This document shows, one piece after another, positions 24,665 to 36,438 of a DNA stretch of 60,835 nucleotides. The notes below the pieces were generated by a model that saw only the letters and a program-made list of their open reading frames with translations, searched no databases and was not told the origin of the DNA. How positions within the stretch are numbered: position 1 is the first letter of the stretch; each line of letters opens with the position of its first letter. Source of the DNA: Pyrrhoderma lamaoense (lineage: Eukaryota > Basidiomycota > Agaricomycetes > Hymenochaetales > Hymenochaetaceae); assembly GCA_002794735.1 (NCBI GenBank), contig NBAZ01000048.1, positions 1 to 60,835 on the forward strand, read 5' to 3'. Made by a program: the position numbers and the translations under genes.

Positions 24665-27615
24665 TTAGAGATAGAACATTGTACTCTTCAGACTATCATG
24701 GATACCTCCTCCCCATATTTCTTTAACGCGTCTCTCAATCTGCTTCTCATCCATTCCCATCTCCCTACTATTCAATGGAGGAGGATACACTCCGTGCAAC
24801 CACGCTCTCCCTCTCTTACATGCTCGATAAGCCCAGTATGCGGGGGGATCAGACTCACACTCTTCGTTGCCCGTGCCCACAGGTAACTGATGTCATTCAC
24901 TCCTTGTTGAATGTCGTCCGCTCCCAACTTGTTCTCGTCATAGATCACAGAATAATGGGTTGCCCGTACTGTTCCTTGCAACCCTGCGTGCGCTTGAAGG
25001 TAGAAATCAAAATAGTATATTGATGTAACTCCACTGTCAACAACCGTTCCTGCCTTTGTGTTTGACGTTTTATCGGCATTTGCTTCACTGGTGGGGAAGA
25101 AGCGTGTGTGGTGACGTTTACCACAGATGATGACAGTCAGTTTTGGACTGTATGACTTGAAAGACCGGAATGCAGCCTTGATCTCTGGGACTTCTTCTTT
25201 GAGAACAATATCGAACTGTCCTTCGGATACACCATCACGGAAGACGATGACACGCTCAGGAAGTTTTCCATTCTTTTTTTGATACTCTTGTAGACGTTCT
25301 TTTATCATATCTTTCACTTCTGTAATCATCTGTTGAATCGCAAGAGATCACTCAGTATTACTTGCTATACGGAAGGAGTGACGTTTATGACATTACCTCT
25401 TTACGGGATTCCTGCAAACGCATACTTGCCGGGTATTGTATGAAGCTACTATCACAGGATGCGACTACAGCGGCGATGGATGGAGTACCCTTTACGGAGC
25501 CTTTACCTGGGTGGGTGATATCCATTCCGACGAGCATTGCATCCCTCATCCATCTAAGACTATCTGTTGAGATGCTATGGTTCACTCCTCCTAACTTCGC
25601 ATTGACTTCATTGCAATATTTGCAAAGTACTGTGCTTGTCCGCGTTCATTTCGTACCTTTGATGACTGCATACACACGGTTGATATACCAAGTTTCACGT
25701 CGCACAACTTCTTCAAGCCGTGGTAGATCCTTCGATCCGTGTTTGATAAAAATACTAATATCAAACTTGGACGTTCCGGTAAGCTCTTGATACTCCGTTC
25801 AATAGCTTCAATCGACGCTGAGCGTAGAAAGTCGTTTCTACCATTTGGTCTAGGAAGGCGGATGAGCGTTGGCCCACCAATCGGTGAGCCGAAACCCAAG
25901 CCACACTGGCCACATTGATTACGGAAGCCCTCGTATACTGCTCGCACCTCATCAGCATTTCGGAAGTCGCTTCTCTCGTTGTCGCTTAGCACAATGACGG
26001 CCGGACGTATATTTTTTGCAGACGTCGAAAATTTAATACCCATCAAATTCCAAGATCCGTTGTTTACTTTTGGATTGCCAGCAGAGTACGAAATGCGAGG
26101 TGCGTTCAAGACACGGGCTGGAACGATTGCCATTTCTGCGGAGACATTGATGTCAAAACCTGAGATTGGTTGAGCGCGATCAATAAGCCCAAGCATCCTA
26201 AGTCCCTGGCCTGCGATAATGTCAGCATTCTGATCAGGGGGTCTGCAGGCAAACCTGATCATATTGGCTGTTTCCTTTTCCGATAAAGTCCCCCCATAAG
26301 GTTGACCTGGTTCAATCTCGCAAACTTCGGCCGGGACGAAGGTGTCTTTTTCTCTATTGCCGATATTGATGACAGGAATATCGTCTGCATGCCTTAACCT
26401 GATGTTATACTCTGCAAAAGATTAACTTTTCTTGTTATTTTGGGTTTTCTCTTGTAAAAACGCACTTTTTTGGAAATATTGTTCGACACTAACTGTACCA
26501 CCATTTCATCGCATTGAATTGTTGTTTTGCGAGCTGTACTTGGACCGAAAGCCTTGATACTGGACTTCTTGCGATATCCTAGGTATTTTGTCGTGACTCG
26601 CACGCGTCTCAAGAAGGAGGTAGAGGATTCTCCGAGTTGAACCATGACGTTACTGAGTTGCTCGTTTGGAATAATAAAAGCACTCATACAAACACTAACG
26701 TTCATCATCAATGACTTGTAGGTTGGGCGGACACTCGCAAAGAAGCCTTTCCATGCTTCCAAACCTTCACTAAGCTGATATGCTTCTTCACGTGGACTAA
26801 ACGTGTTTGGAGGGAAGAAATATCGGTTTTTGCCAAATGATATACCACTTCGGGTAGCTTGTGTTGTCATAATCAAGTTGAAGGCTGAGACTATTGGTAG
26901 AGGGTCATACGAAGGGTTCTTGGCTTCAAGAAACCTAACATAGAAGCCTTTTAATGGCGCGTTTCATCCGAAATTTAACAAACACTTACCGGTTAAGGTC
27001 CGATGATTTCAGTTCTCTCGGTTTCTCAGCCTTAATAGTATACGTCTTTGCATTAGGACGGGGCCCACTCTGTCCTGCCTCGTAGAACTGAATAGTCACG
27101 GAAAAGTTTGCAGGAAGTGGTCGGATTGCAATCAAGCGCTGCATCTTGTCATGAGCTATACCGTGCAAGAAAGTCTTCACTGTTGGATCCTGCTCAAACA
27201 ACTCAAAGAGACGTGTACGAAGGCGTCTCTCGGTCTGTTTAACCTCCGGATCGATTTTCAACGGATGATCGTACATTACAGCATTATCAGGGTATTTCAA
27301 TGCGAAGTAGTTAGCCCGAAGTGTTACTGCCGTTCCACGTTTCCCGAATTCTTTTCGGATAACTCGATCTTTTATGTCGAGCTTCTTAAGTTCAGAGGTC
27401 AATGCGTCCAACTCCCTATTGCTCAGATGAGAATCAATTTGAGCCGGACCGGGGTTGAATACTGAGGCAGTAACAGAGCCTCCACGTCCACGTCCACGTC
27501 CGAAAGTTGGAGAAAAGCCACGACTAGATGCAGGGGATGAGCCGCGGCTACTGAAACCGCATCCCCTTCCACGAGATTGGCCACGTCCACGACCGCGAGG
27601 TTCGAAGTTCGACAT
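24665..27615 (-). CDS. Argonaute (N-PAZ-MID-PIWI), RNA-silencing effector
   Basis: Four exons: 27615-26990, 26934-26466, 26411-25397 and 25329-24665. The N-terminus is an RGG/RG-rich tail (MSNFEPRGRGRGQSRGRG). The N and linker domains come next (FGKRGTAVTLRANYFALKYP), then PAZ (LEAWKGFFASVRPTYKSLMM ... SVEQYFQKK), MID (QYFANIAMK) and PIWI. The slicer residues look present: Asp in GMDITHPGKGS, Glu in RLQESRKE, Asp in IVFRDGVSEGQ and His in RGRAWLH. The C-terminus is the canonical MFYL. It should bind small RNAs and cut or repress targets. Three single-base frame breaks, at about 24842 (C7 read as C6), 25606 (GG read as G) and 26502 (GGG read as GG), each return to conserved sequence. With them the CDS is 2778 nt (925 aa). 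I infer homopolymer errors in an intact gene. No Dicer or RdRP lies in the window. Confidence 0.92.
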
Positions 27616-29559
27616 GGTTTAATGTGTGTTAGTTTGTTGAAGAAGAGTAGTTTGTTATTTCTGACTTCTGAAAGAGAGAAGTATACCTGAGTGGCGAAGC
27701 TAGGAGGCAACATGGTCTGGTTTATATATGTTTGGGGAATTATTATTATTGGACAAGGTTGTATGAAGATTCAATTCCAAAAGGATTTCAAATGGGAAGT
27801 ACTCATTCAGTGGCTGCGGCTGCGGACATGGTGAATGCATCCATCGAGTAACTATAGTATCGGATGTATCTTCAATAGGATCTGAAATTACTTCCAACAT
27901 GCCGTTTTCCTTCAGAAAGCTGATAATCCTGGAGTAATCCGAATGAATACAGCAGTACTTTTGCCTGAAGCAATCTTACAAATGGTAGAGTATTTTTGAT
28001 ATTTCAACGCCAATTTATAGCAATAATAATCTATGAAACCTATGACAAGTTTTCTCGATTCCCTGTCCCAGTTCAATAGGACACACGAATAATTTACTCT
28101 TTTGTCATTCTTTCTACTCTTCTAAGCTTAGTGACTAATTGTGCATTGCGAGATCTCAATACCGGATATGGTGAGTCAAACAAATCATTAAAAAAAATAA
28201 GTTCAGGCCACTTTTCTGGTGCCCAGTCAGTTCAACGAAGACTTATCATGTAACTTTGAACAGATCGGGAATTTAGTCACTTGCGATGGCAAGATACTAG
28301 CCCATAAATAATCATAGACCCTCTTTCAACGTACTCGATAAGGTGTTATAGCATCTGGTGACTTCAGCTGTCGGTTTTGGGGTGTATATATATTCCTTAC
28401 AATGATTTAAGTTACAGATTCCTGAATATAACAGTGAACCCTCGCAGACAAGCCCTTCATCTAACCATATCATGCCCAGGACGGAAAACACCTTTGTTAA
28501 GAAAAAAATTAGCAGATTCAGACTATATGTTATATATCTAACCACAAAAGAATCTTATATAGAGGTCCAAGCGCACATTAGTATATGAAATCAAAAACAT
28601 GTCTTCAGTATACAATAAACAGTAATACCATATGAAAAGAGGTAATAACAGTATCGTATGTCGATAAATTCTATATTTGATGAGCTTCTACACGAGCTTT
28701 TATATGCTATACATAGTCTGGACTTGATCGAAGAACCGGAGATGTACGTGTTGCGGGATCATATATCAATGTGATCGTATCACTAAATTTATATGTCGAA
28801 AAATAGGAGTCACGAAGACCCTGATTGCAGGTAGAGCTTCACATACACGAGGTCAGGTATTCTGTTCCCAGTTCTGGGGCTGGGAGTTCTGTGTTCTATC
28901 TCGCATCCCTGACGTGTGACCAAACTGAGATAGAAGCTCTAACATCTGTAACTGCTACTATGCTATTCTGAATGATTGTTTGTACATATTTGCGTGTAGT
29001 GCTTTCATGAACTTGAATTGAACCTCCGTGTGCTTCAGGATTGTTTGTATACATAATATACTAAAAGAGTCGCTTATCACCTGTTTGCTACTAAAGTTTT
29101 TGATTTATGTACTCGTATTACCGGGGGATTGAGCTCGATACCGTGATATTGCTAGATTTTCTGCTGCTTTACTGCAAATAACTAACTTGAAGTGAGACGA
29201 GAAAATCGCCCCTTCATGTGTTAGACTATCTGAACCCCGTTATGTCTAAAAGAGGTGTATATGATATAACCCCGCCGCAAATATGATCTAAAGTATAAGT
29301 GAAATATAAAGTGGGTAGGGACGGCCTTCAATTCAGTTAGCAAAGTGGATAATATTGCCCGAACACACGGGTGCATTCATAATGGAAAAGGAGTTCTTGA
29401 AGGTTTCGATTTTATTTAATGGGATTCCGAATTTTATATCAGAATTCAGAAATCCCTATAAGTACTCCAGGTTGACGAGCTTTACCAGCATCAAATCAAC
29501 CTATCTGTAGAGTTCTAAGCCTACTGCACTACAAACAAACTCGCAAACAAGTTTTATAG
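27616..29559. other. Intergenic region
   Basis: Holds the Argonaute promoter and leader on the right side of its ATG, then AT-rich sequence with no recognisable gene up to the PD-(D/E)XK-like gene. Open frames here are short and unstructured. Confidence 0.45.
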
Positions 29560-30477
29560 ATGTCGGATCAACCCAAGCTCGGAACTTACGTAACCATCAG
29601 AAAAAAGCCCAAACCGATGGCGGTAAGTAATACCATAATGATTATTATGAAGAGGAGTTAACGAGCACCCAATATCAGACGGTAGCAGAAGCATCATCAT
29701 CATCATCATCATCATCATCTAAACCAGTACGATTATGTCAAATATTTTGAGTGGATCGGTATTCTGACTAAATTGATTATCACTTAGAGTTCGCCTATAG
29801 CTTGGCTCTTAGGAAGATTGAAGAACCAGTGTGCTATCACAGATGATATCAACGAAATCTCTGTGTTCGAGGCGTCTTTGTATGGGCCACTCAATACGCT
29901 CTTGTGTACAATCTTTTCGGTAGCTGATCACTACATGGTCAAGCCTCAAGGTATACTTCGTAAGTCCCCGGATAATCTCGATAGAAAGAAAAATCCTGCA
30001 AAGTCTGTCAATCCCTTAAAGAGCAAACCAAGGGCTTCTCTTGGTGCTCCAGGAGGATCAATCAGATACATCCCTGACTTCATGATTGTCAAGGCAGGTG
30101 AAAAGATCAATACTGACGTTCTTATATCAATATTTGAGATAAAGAAACAAGATCTTTCTGAAAAAGGAAGGACGGCTGCAGAAAGGCAACTACAGGAGTA
30201 TCTTATTCATGCAGTCAAAACCTCTGGAAGTTGGAACTTAATAAAGTTACTCACTGGTTTCCTAGTTATCGGAAGTACGACGATAAAGATGGAGTTAGAT
30301 GTGGCTGAGTTGTATGCGGTCATGCAACCAGGAAATGAATTTACAGCCAGAGAGATAAGTTGTGTCAAAAGACATACAATATACAAGACATATTCAACAG
30401 AATTTGCAGAGGAATTAAGAAGAATTTCGAATTGTTACAAGGGCACTACGTATCCTTGTAATGAGATTCAGGCTTAA
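29560..30477 (+). CDS. Small protein with PD-(D/E)XK-like nuclease signature
   Basis: Three exons: 29560-29622, 29679-29726 and 29788-30477; 801 nt, 266 aa, no frame break. The start is MSDQPKLGTYVTIRKKPKP. Exon 2 is mostly a (TCA)n run coding poly-Ser. The body has EASLYGPLNTLLCTIFS, then YIPDFMIV, and about 20 residues later SIFEIKKQ followed by AERQLQEYL. The P-D ... E-x-K spacing is what the restriction-endonuclease-like fold uses, and the Gln/helix after it fits motif IV. I infer a nuclease-like fold, as seen in several fungal repeat-associated protein families, but I do not recognise a named family. It lies between Argonaute and the FMN dehydrogenase with no sign of co-regulation. Confidence 0.55.
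29696..29720 (+). repeat. (TCA)n microsatellite, coding poly-Ser
   Basis: Ten or so perfect TCA/ATC triplets inside exon 2 of the small PD-(D/E)XK-like gene, read as Ser. It is likely length-polymorphic without breaking frame. Confidence 0.8.
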
Positions 30478-30617
30478 CTGAAGAAGAATTTTATAATAGA
30501 TTACAGAGTTTTATAGGATATTTTAAACAATAATACATATATATCGGCTTTGTATCAATGTAATGAGTACTTGGCAGACTACTCAGCGGTAAACATATAT
30601 AAACGTTGAATATTTGA

Positions 30618-32114
30618 TTAAAGTTTGGCATAGTCTCCCTTTCCAGGAAGAGAGCCATAAGGATTATAACGCAAGCGTCTTTGTTACCTTTTACATCATT
30701 ATGGAGGAATTGATAACCGCCCACTGTCATCGTAATGTCTAGGTCCTGAGCAAAGACATATATATATTAATCATACATACACGGATCAGCTAGCAACGAC
30801 AAGTACATACCGCTAGCAGTGACTTCATCACATGTCTGTATCCATGTTCACCCTCATTTGCCATCCCCCATACATATAATCGTCCTACGGCAACAGCATC
30901 TGCACCGAGCGCAATCGCTTTGGATACGTCTGAGCCAGTACGTATCCCTGAGTCAAATATTATTGTCATCTCTTAGGTATTGATTCAGTTGATATTATAT
31001 CCCATGCATAGAAGATGGTAAAAGAACATACTATTGCCAACTGCTTCTACAATTTCGGGTAGCATGTCCAAACTCCCTACAGCTCCATCTACCTGCCTCC
31101 CAGCGTGATTCGTTACCACGATTCCCTCACATCCAGCTTCAAGTGCTTTCAGTGCGTCTTCTGCTCTCTGTACACCCTTCAAGACGAATGGCCTTCCGTT
31201 GGATATTGTCTTCCACTGCTCAACCATCCAACGTAGCTTTTCCCAAGTATGAGCCTTTCCGTGCCAGACGTGCCCATCTATCCATGAACCAGAATCTTTC
31301 TGTAAAGCAGATTCCCCATATTTTCTCATGAAAGCAGGATCAGACCTTCCATTTTCGTTTCCCGTGGTTCCAGGAGGGTAGTAGAGCCTGATACAGCACA
31401 TCCCTGAGAGACATATACATTGACTTATAGCTTAAACTGCTCACACATAGTTTGCAAAACTAATATCCGTTGGTCCTCTAACCTAATTGCCATGTATCGA
31501 CTGAGAACATCATGACATCAAATCCACTTTTCCAAGCACGGTTCATCAAGCTCAACGTCTACGTGTAAGTGAGTTTTATTGTTGTCAATATAGTAGAATT
31601 AGATTACGTACCACATCGTCGTCATGACCTGCATACAACTGATAGAATCGGGGAGCTTTAGCATGAGGATCTTGCCCACTAGGCCCTTCGTAGCTATGAA
31701 TTGAGTTACTTTCATTTGGAGTGCTCGCACCCTCATCATTAGCTGCAGCTACATCTTCAATAGAATTGGAAGCAGCCGTGGAAAGGCAATACTACAACTA
31801 CTAAGGCACAATCATACATAAAGCAAGGAAGGAACTTACGGGTAATCCCAGCTCTCCAGCACTCTTTGCAGGAACAAGTTCGCCTTTTGGAGTATATAGT
31901 TTATTTTTCCCGATTGGAGCAAATAGAATTGGGGCTGGAATTTTATGTCCAAACAAGGTAGCTTCTCTGTGTTTTAGCCGAATCTGGGTGTATATACGTA
32001 TAAGATATAGAGATCCGAGTGAGAAGCCTTTATGGTACATAGGAATGCTCCCCATTGAAAGGGTCTGGGATGAAACTCGGAAATCTTGTATTTTAAGGAA
32101 CCATCTGGATCCAT
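30618..32114 (-). pseudogene. FMN-dependent alpha-hydroxy-acid dehydrogenase / lactate monooxygenase-like, degraded
   Basis: The family oxidises L-lactate or related 2-hydroxy acids with FMN. Visible core: TLFGHKIPAPILFAPIG, GELGLP then YCLSTAASNSIEDVAAAN, LMNRAWKSGFDVMMFSVDTW, HTWEKLRWMVEQWK, VLKGVQRAEDA, the active-site block IVVTNHAGRQVDGA, then [19 protein letters not shown] and VGRLYVWGM. Exons read include 31403-31032, 30971-30811 and 30745-30618. Problems: only a short dissimilar N-terminus is found (ATG at 32114), whereas the family has about 90 residues there. At ~31467 the expected GWRPTDISFANY reads with TAG for Trp plus one extra G. A further AAAA-run contraction precedes the ending GSLPGKGDYAKL. 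If the TAG region is spliced out as intron, the protein lacks about 12 residues. I judge it probably non-functional, but not certainly. Confidence 0.65.
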
Positions 32115-33200
32115 GATGTATTCCTCTTTCTACATACGCTATTGTATACTAGTGATCATTGATGTCAACCGAGATAATTCCAGCTAGATCCGGAATTTCA
32201 ATTGTCCAGATGTCTTTCTAATTGTGCACTATGCAACGCGCATTCGTCACTTATCTTTTTTTCAACGCAACATAAAGAGATATGGCTGCCCTTTGGCACG
32301 AAATAATTAAGCTATAGATGCTTGTGAAGACAGATACATAAACCTTTGTTGGTGTGCTTAGCCATCGCCATCTACTTTAGATAACTGCTCTTTCCCATCC
32401 TCAGCGTCTACCCGTTAGACTATGTTTCCCTGTGGACAATTAGTATGTCCATTAGCTCTGTTATGGAATACCAGATGAAGGAACACAAAAATGGGTATAG
32501 AGTAAAAGGAGATATCGTAGTTACTCCAAAAAGTCAATTTTTCTGAAAATTAGTAATTTGTTCACTATCTTCTCAACTCAGTCATATTTTCATACTCCAA
32601 TTCAAGTATCAAGTGAATACTCAATCTGCGTTCTATCCAGGCTTACTAATATCCGCATTTTATGTCCCCTATCCTCTCGTACCTCTCACACCAGCCCTTG
32701 TTGCACCATCACTAACCCTTCTTGCAATAAATCATCCTATGCGGAACTCTCATATCCCTGTTAAACCGAACCGACTCCCACAAATGACCATACATGTTAA
32801 CATACAGGATTTCCATTTTGCAGGGATGCGAATATGAGAGGGTACAATGGTGTGGTTTAGTACTTAGTCGTGTAATGTTGAGAAGGTGCTTGAGAGACGC
32901 TTTTGATGGGAAGGTGTACCGAGTTGTTGGCGAGAGCGGCGTGATTGGCGCTAGGAAGAGTGTGTGAGAGAAGGGGAGGGGTAGGAAAGTTTTTTGGACA
33001 CTTGAGCATGAAAGGTTTAAGCTACTAACTAGCTGGGCTCGGAATACGCCAAGGTTGTCTCAATACTGTACGCTTTAAAACCGATCTCTTATATGTATTT
33101 TCATATCTGGGTTTGTCTTGACGTCTGCTTATGTGGCTGAACTATCTCCGGAAGCATATAGTAAAAATATGAGTGTGCAAGCAGAAGAACCTCGTTTCTA
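32115..33200. repeat. Non-coding block partly duplicated at 48.69-48.98 kb
   Basis: No gene. The stretch about 32655-32790 resembles 48787-48920: both contain CCTCTCGTACCTC followed by related C-rich sequence, spaced alike. This duplicated block lies upstream of unknown-family copy 1 here and upstream of copy 3 there. Confidence 0.5.
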
Positions 33201-33644
33201 CCATATAAAACAATAGTCGTGGACTGAAAACCCCGCAGCTATAGATAAATAAGGAAAGTGGTGCAGGGCATCAGACAATGTTCATTAGCACACATATAGA
33301 TGTTCACAACCTCTCTTGGTGGAGAGGAGTGTGGGGATCTCCGAGACAACTATTCATCTCAACACTGAATAAATTACAGGTGTGCAAACAGGCTTCTCGA
33401 TTAGTATGCTAGCAAGCACAACAACCTTAATTAATTTTTCCTTCTTTGCCTCTTTGCCTTCTTTGCGTATGTGACTAGTAGTAGATAAATGCCTATATGA
33501 ATATAACCAATAAATTGAAGATCACTTATCATGATCTCAGCTTTGCAAAAAAAGATATACAGAATACGATATAACCAGAAGCATACTCTTAAAAAAGACT
33601 CTAAGCACCCAAAATCTCTCGCAAGGCAATCCACTTACTTAGCC
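33201..33644 (+). promoter_or_regulatory. Conserved upstream block of unknown-family copy 1
   Basis: About 430 nt upstream of the ATG is recognisably shared with the regions before copies 2 (from about 45165) and 3 (from about 49760). Shared landmarks are GCAGCTAT, a TCTCTTGGTGG-like block, TCTCGATTAGTA, AAGCAC..ACAACCTTAATT and a pyrimidine-rich TTTGCCTTCTTTGCG just before the leader. It probably contains the promoter and 5' UTR. Confidence 0.55.
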
Positions 33645-35288
33645 ATGACTCAGAATAGGTCCACTGACTGGGCTTCTCATCGGACATTTGACCAAGATTC
33701 CATTTACTATTTTAAGGCCCTAAATGGCCGTCGGGGATTTTTGCACACCGGTAAGAAGAAGAATGAAGATGGTACACATGTAAATAGACCACTAACCATG
33801 AAAGAGTGTGGAGTTCATTACTTCTTACATGATGTCCTCACAAATGAAATTGATTCCGATCGGTCTTACCGACAAAATTACTTCCTGCCTCCCTCGGATC
33901 CTTGTACCAATTTGCTAATAGTTGATGCTAAAAAAATGGACTTGTCTGAACTCCTAAAGCTCAATAGTCCAAGATTCCGTGTCTCAGTAAAGGTTATATT
34001 TGCTGCTCTTCAAGTTTATGCACAAGGATTTACAAAGTTTAATGCCAAATTTTGTGGGAAAAAAACAAACCTCAAAGATCGAAAAGTGCAATTCGGGATT
34101 TATACCTTATCTTGGTTCACATTGTTCCCAAGATATATTGAAGAGCAGAGAATGGCTGAAGAAAGGGATAAAAAAGCTGAGAAGAAAAAATGCGAAAAAG
34201 CTAACGAAAAAAAGGACCAAGAAACCAAACTTTTCATATTAAACTTGAGTGAACTCGAAAAATATGAAGATATGGCTTACGAAGAGCCGGGATCACCGAG
34301 ACTCAGCTCATTCACGAGCTCACGCTTTGTCAAGGCTATCAACAACAAAATCCGTGGTCAGTCTTTTCTCGGAAGAGTACATGAGAATGTATGGGGTCAA
34401 GATCTAAAAATGTTCTTTCATCATGAATCATGGGCGCTTGATATACCAGCAGTAAAACAATCTGAGTTTGTATTTTATCAATTCGGGGGTTCTACAAAAA
34501 AGGGAGTTAGACTGCCAAAGTTATATGAGGAACTAGAAATTGGGAAGTGCTACCTTGTAAAGGAAGATGGAACTACTTCAACCCAAAATATTTGTCATGG
34601 TATCATCTATATTCGGGACAATGATGACATTGATGGAGTTTTTTACGACGGGATAGATATGAAAGTCAAAAAACATCGTAAAAATAAGATGTTGAAAGAC
34701 GTTATAAGTGTTGTCGATCTTAGAAGAGTTCTCCATAATGATTCTGAGTCTAAAATTGCAATTGAAGAACGATTCATCAGGCTGATAGATATCCTCCAGA
34801 AAGAAAAAGTAGTCCGACAAAACCCTGAGAACTGGGCGATATTTGCGCTTGGAATAGGCCGGCACATGCTTCCTAGAATTCAAAAATATTCAAGAATCGA
34901 CAAAGATGCAGCTGCCGCTAGAATCCTTGTTTCAGCAGTACGAGGACGGTGCTTCAAACACACAGTGACTCAATGGTGGGACGTAGTTGATTATGCATCC
35001 TTCGGATTGGTAGATTATAAAATATATTTGAGTGCGCGCAATGTGCTCAAAAGGATTGAAGATGAAGAACGTAAGGAAAAATTAACACCGAAACCATTTC
35101 CAACAAGTATCCTGAGACCAGAAGACCATAAAAGAGGGATGACGAAGTCAAGGCAGAGTTCCCAAGTAAGACTAATGGCAAGGCAAACCTCAAACACAAT
35201 GACAAATAGGCCTGCAAGCCAGAGAAATTGGATAAGACGTATAAGAGATATTAACCGGAATGCCAGCAGGTTTGTCCAACAAGTGTAG
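33645..35288 (+). CDS. Unknown multi-copy family protein, copy 1 (intact)
   Basis: A single uninterrupted open frame of 547 codons, unusual here because neighbouring genes are intron-rich. The ATG at 33645 is conserved in position in copies 2 and 3 (MTQ/MAQ). I do not recognise the family. Conserved blocks across copies are QDSIYYFK, GRRGFL, NEDGTH, SYRQ, KMDLSELLK, IFAALxVYAQGF, FGIYTLSWFT-FPRY, a Lys/Glu-rich segment near residues 190-225 that could be a coiled coil, NVWGQDL, IPAVKQSE, GIIYIRDN-DIDGVFYDG, VVDLRRVL, FALGIGRHMLPR, WWxVxxxAS-G and a basic Ser/Arg tail with RQTSNTMTNRPAS. No signal peptide, membrane helix or zinc finger is seen. It lies directly upstream of the nested LTR/gypsy insertion. 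Confidence 0.7.
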   Translation: MTQNRSTDWASHRTFDQDSIYYFKALNGRRGFLHTGKKKNEDGTHVNRPLTMKECGVHYFLHDVLTNEIDSDRSYRQNYFLPPSDPCTNLLIVDAKKMDLSELLKLNSPRFRVSVKVIFAALQVYAQGFTKFNAKFCGKKTNLKDRKVQFGIYTLSWFTLFPRYIEEQRMAEERDKKAEKKKCEKANEKKDQETKLFILNLSELEKYEDMAYEEPGSPRLSSFTSSRFVKAINNKIRGQSFLGRVHENVWGQDLKMFFHHESWALDIPAVKQSEFVFYQFGGSTKKGVRLPKLYEELEIGKCYLVKEDGTTSTQNICHGIIYIRDNDDIDGVFYDGIDMKVKKHRKNKMLKDVISVVDLRRVLHNDSESKIAIEERFIRLIDILQKEKVVRQNPENWAIFALGIGRHMLPRIQKYSRIDKDAAAARILVSAVRGRCFKHTVTQWWDVVDYASFGLVDYKIYLSARNVLKRIEDEERKEKLTPKPFPTSILRPEDHKRGMTKSRQSSQVRLMARQTSNTMTNRPASQRNWIRRIRDINRNASRFVQQV

Positions 35289-35655
35289 TAGAGTCCACGG
35301 CCACGATTGTAATATAAAAGTGTTGCATGTACCATGCACTTTGCAACATGTATATACGAAACTGAAAGGATTTCAATCATTAGACATAACTCCAAACTCA
35401 TATAGGTATAAGAGAGCTCAGACCACTATTAGAAAATCAAAATGTTAAGTGCTTAACATTCTGCAAAATACCAAGGAGAGAGTGGGGGAAGCAAAGTAGC
35501 AGGCGGGTTCGATATTGAAACCGAGTTTGTAATAGCTTTCATCAGATTATATTCCTATCGTTGATAGTAAGCAAAGGTTATAGTTAATATAAGCTAACTA
35601 TGAACCACTTTTACTTTACCTGCTTTTACCTCGTTTCATTTTCCAGCTAGCCCAT
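35289..35655. other. 3' flank of copy 1 up to the LTR insertion
   Basis: The first ~250 nt are shared with the 3' flank of copy 2 (TGTACCATGCA, then GCAGGCG.GTTCGATAT..AAACCGA). This shows that the duplicated unit extends past the stop codon. The last ~60 nt may belong to the wrecked DUF6533 copy E that continues after the LTR. Confidence 0.5.
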
Positions 35656-36433
35656 TGTAGGATAGGCTAACTGTTTGGCTGGTCGTAAAGGGTTTATATG
35701 TCATATTAGAGGATTAGGCACCGACCGAGGAATCCACATTATCCCAGTGGCCGGTGAACTAAAGAATACACAATCCACGCCTCTACTCTTGCCCCTAAAA
35801 CCTACAGATAACTATCCTTGACCAAATAACACCTGTAGACATCACCTACGCCCCAATCAATTCATACCAGACGCCTCTATGTCCGACTGAGTCCGACCGA
35901 AGGTCCCTAGCGCCGACCAAGCCCCTTTTTGAGGCTAGATAGGGCACACCACCTTGCCTCGGCCACTCGGTTGAACCTCACTGCTCGGCTCTGAGCCAAA
36001 GTGGAGCTACATACCCTTCATTTTCTTAATCACTGCCCTACTTTCCACATGTAATTCATATTGTCAATGTGGCTTTCTCCTTTTGTTATGGTTTCTAAGC
36101 CTTGATTCGACCTTATTACTCTTGTTCCCCCATTTTCACTCTATTTTAGTTCAGGGCTCGGCCGCATGGCCTTCTTATCACTTTCTACAGTTAGCTGGTC
36201 GCTTGGGCGGATGCCTCGCGGCCAGCAACACTTTTGATTAGTTATTTTGCTTATGGATAACACTACGGACAGTATATAAGATTAAGCCCTCCAGACTTGA
36301 GGCGCTAGTTTTAGATTACCTTCCTGTACCACAGTTTAGATCTCAAAGCTCAATTCTAGTACTCTATCTTTCTATTCACCTCATATTAGACTCACTCGGC
36401 TCGTTCGGTCGGAATCTACAAGTGCTCCAGACG

Positions 36434-36438
36434 CTTTA
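36434..36438. repeat. Target-site duplication CTTTA (left)
   Basis: CTTTA precedes the 5' LTR, and the identical CTTTA at 42971-42975 follows the 3' LTR. The empty site in the family 1 LTR at 57.65 kb (minus strand) has a single copy. Confidence 0.93.

Noticed and set aside
29696..29720. Possible CRISPR-like or tandem array
   Set aside because: It is a simple TCA triplet microsatellite in a eukaryotic gene; no spaced direct repeats occur anywhere in the window.
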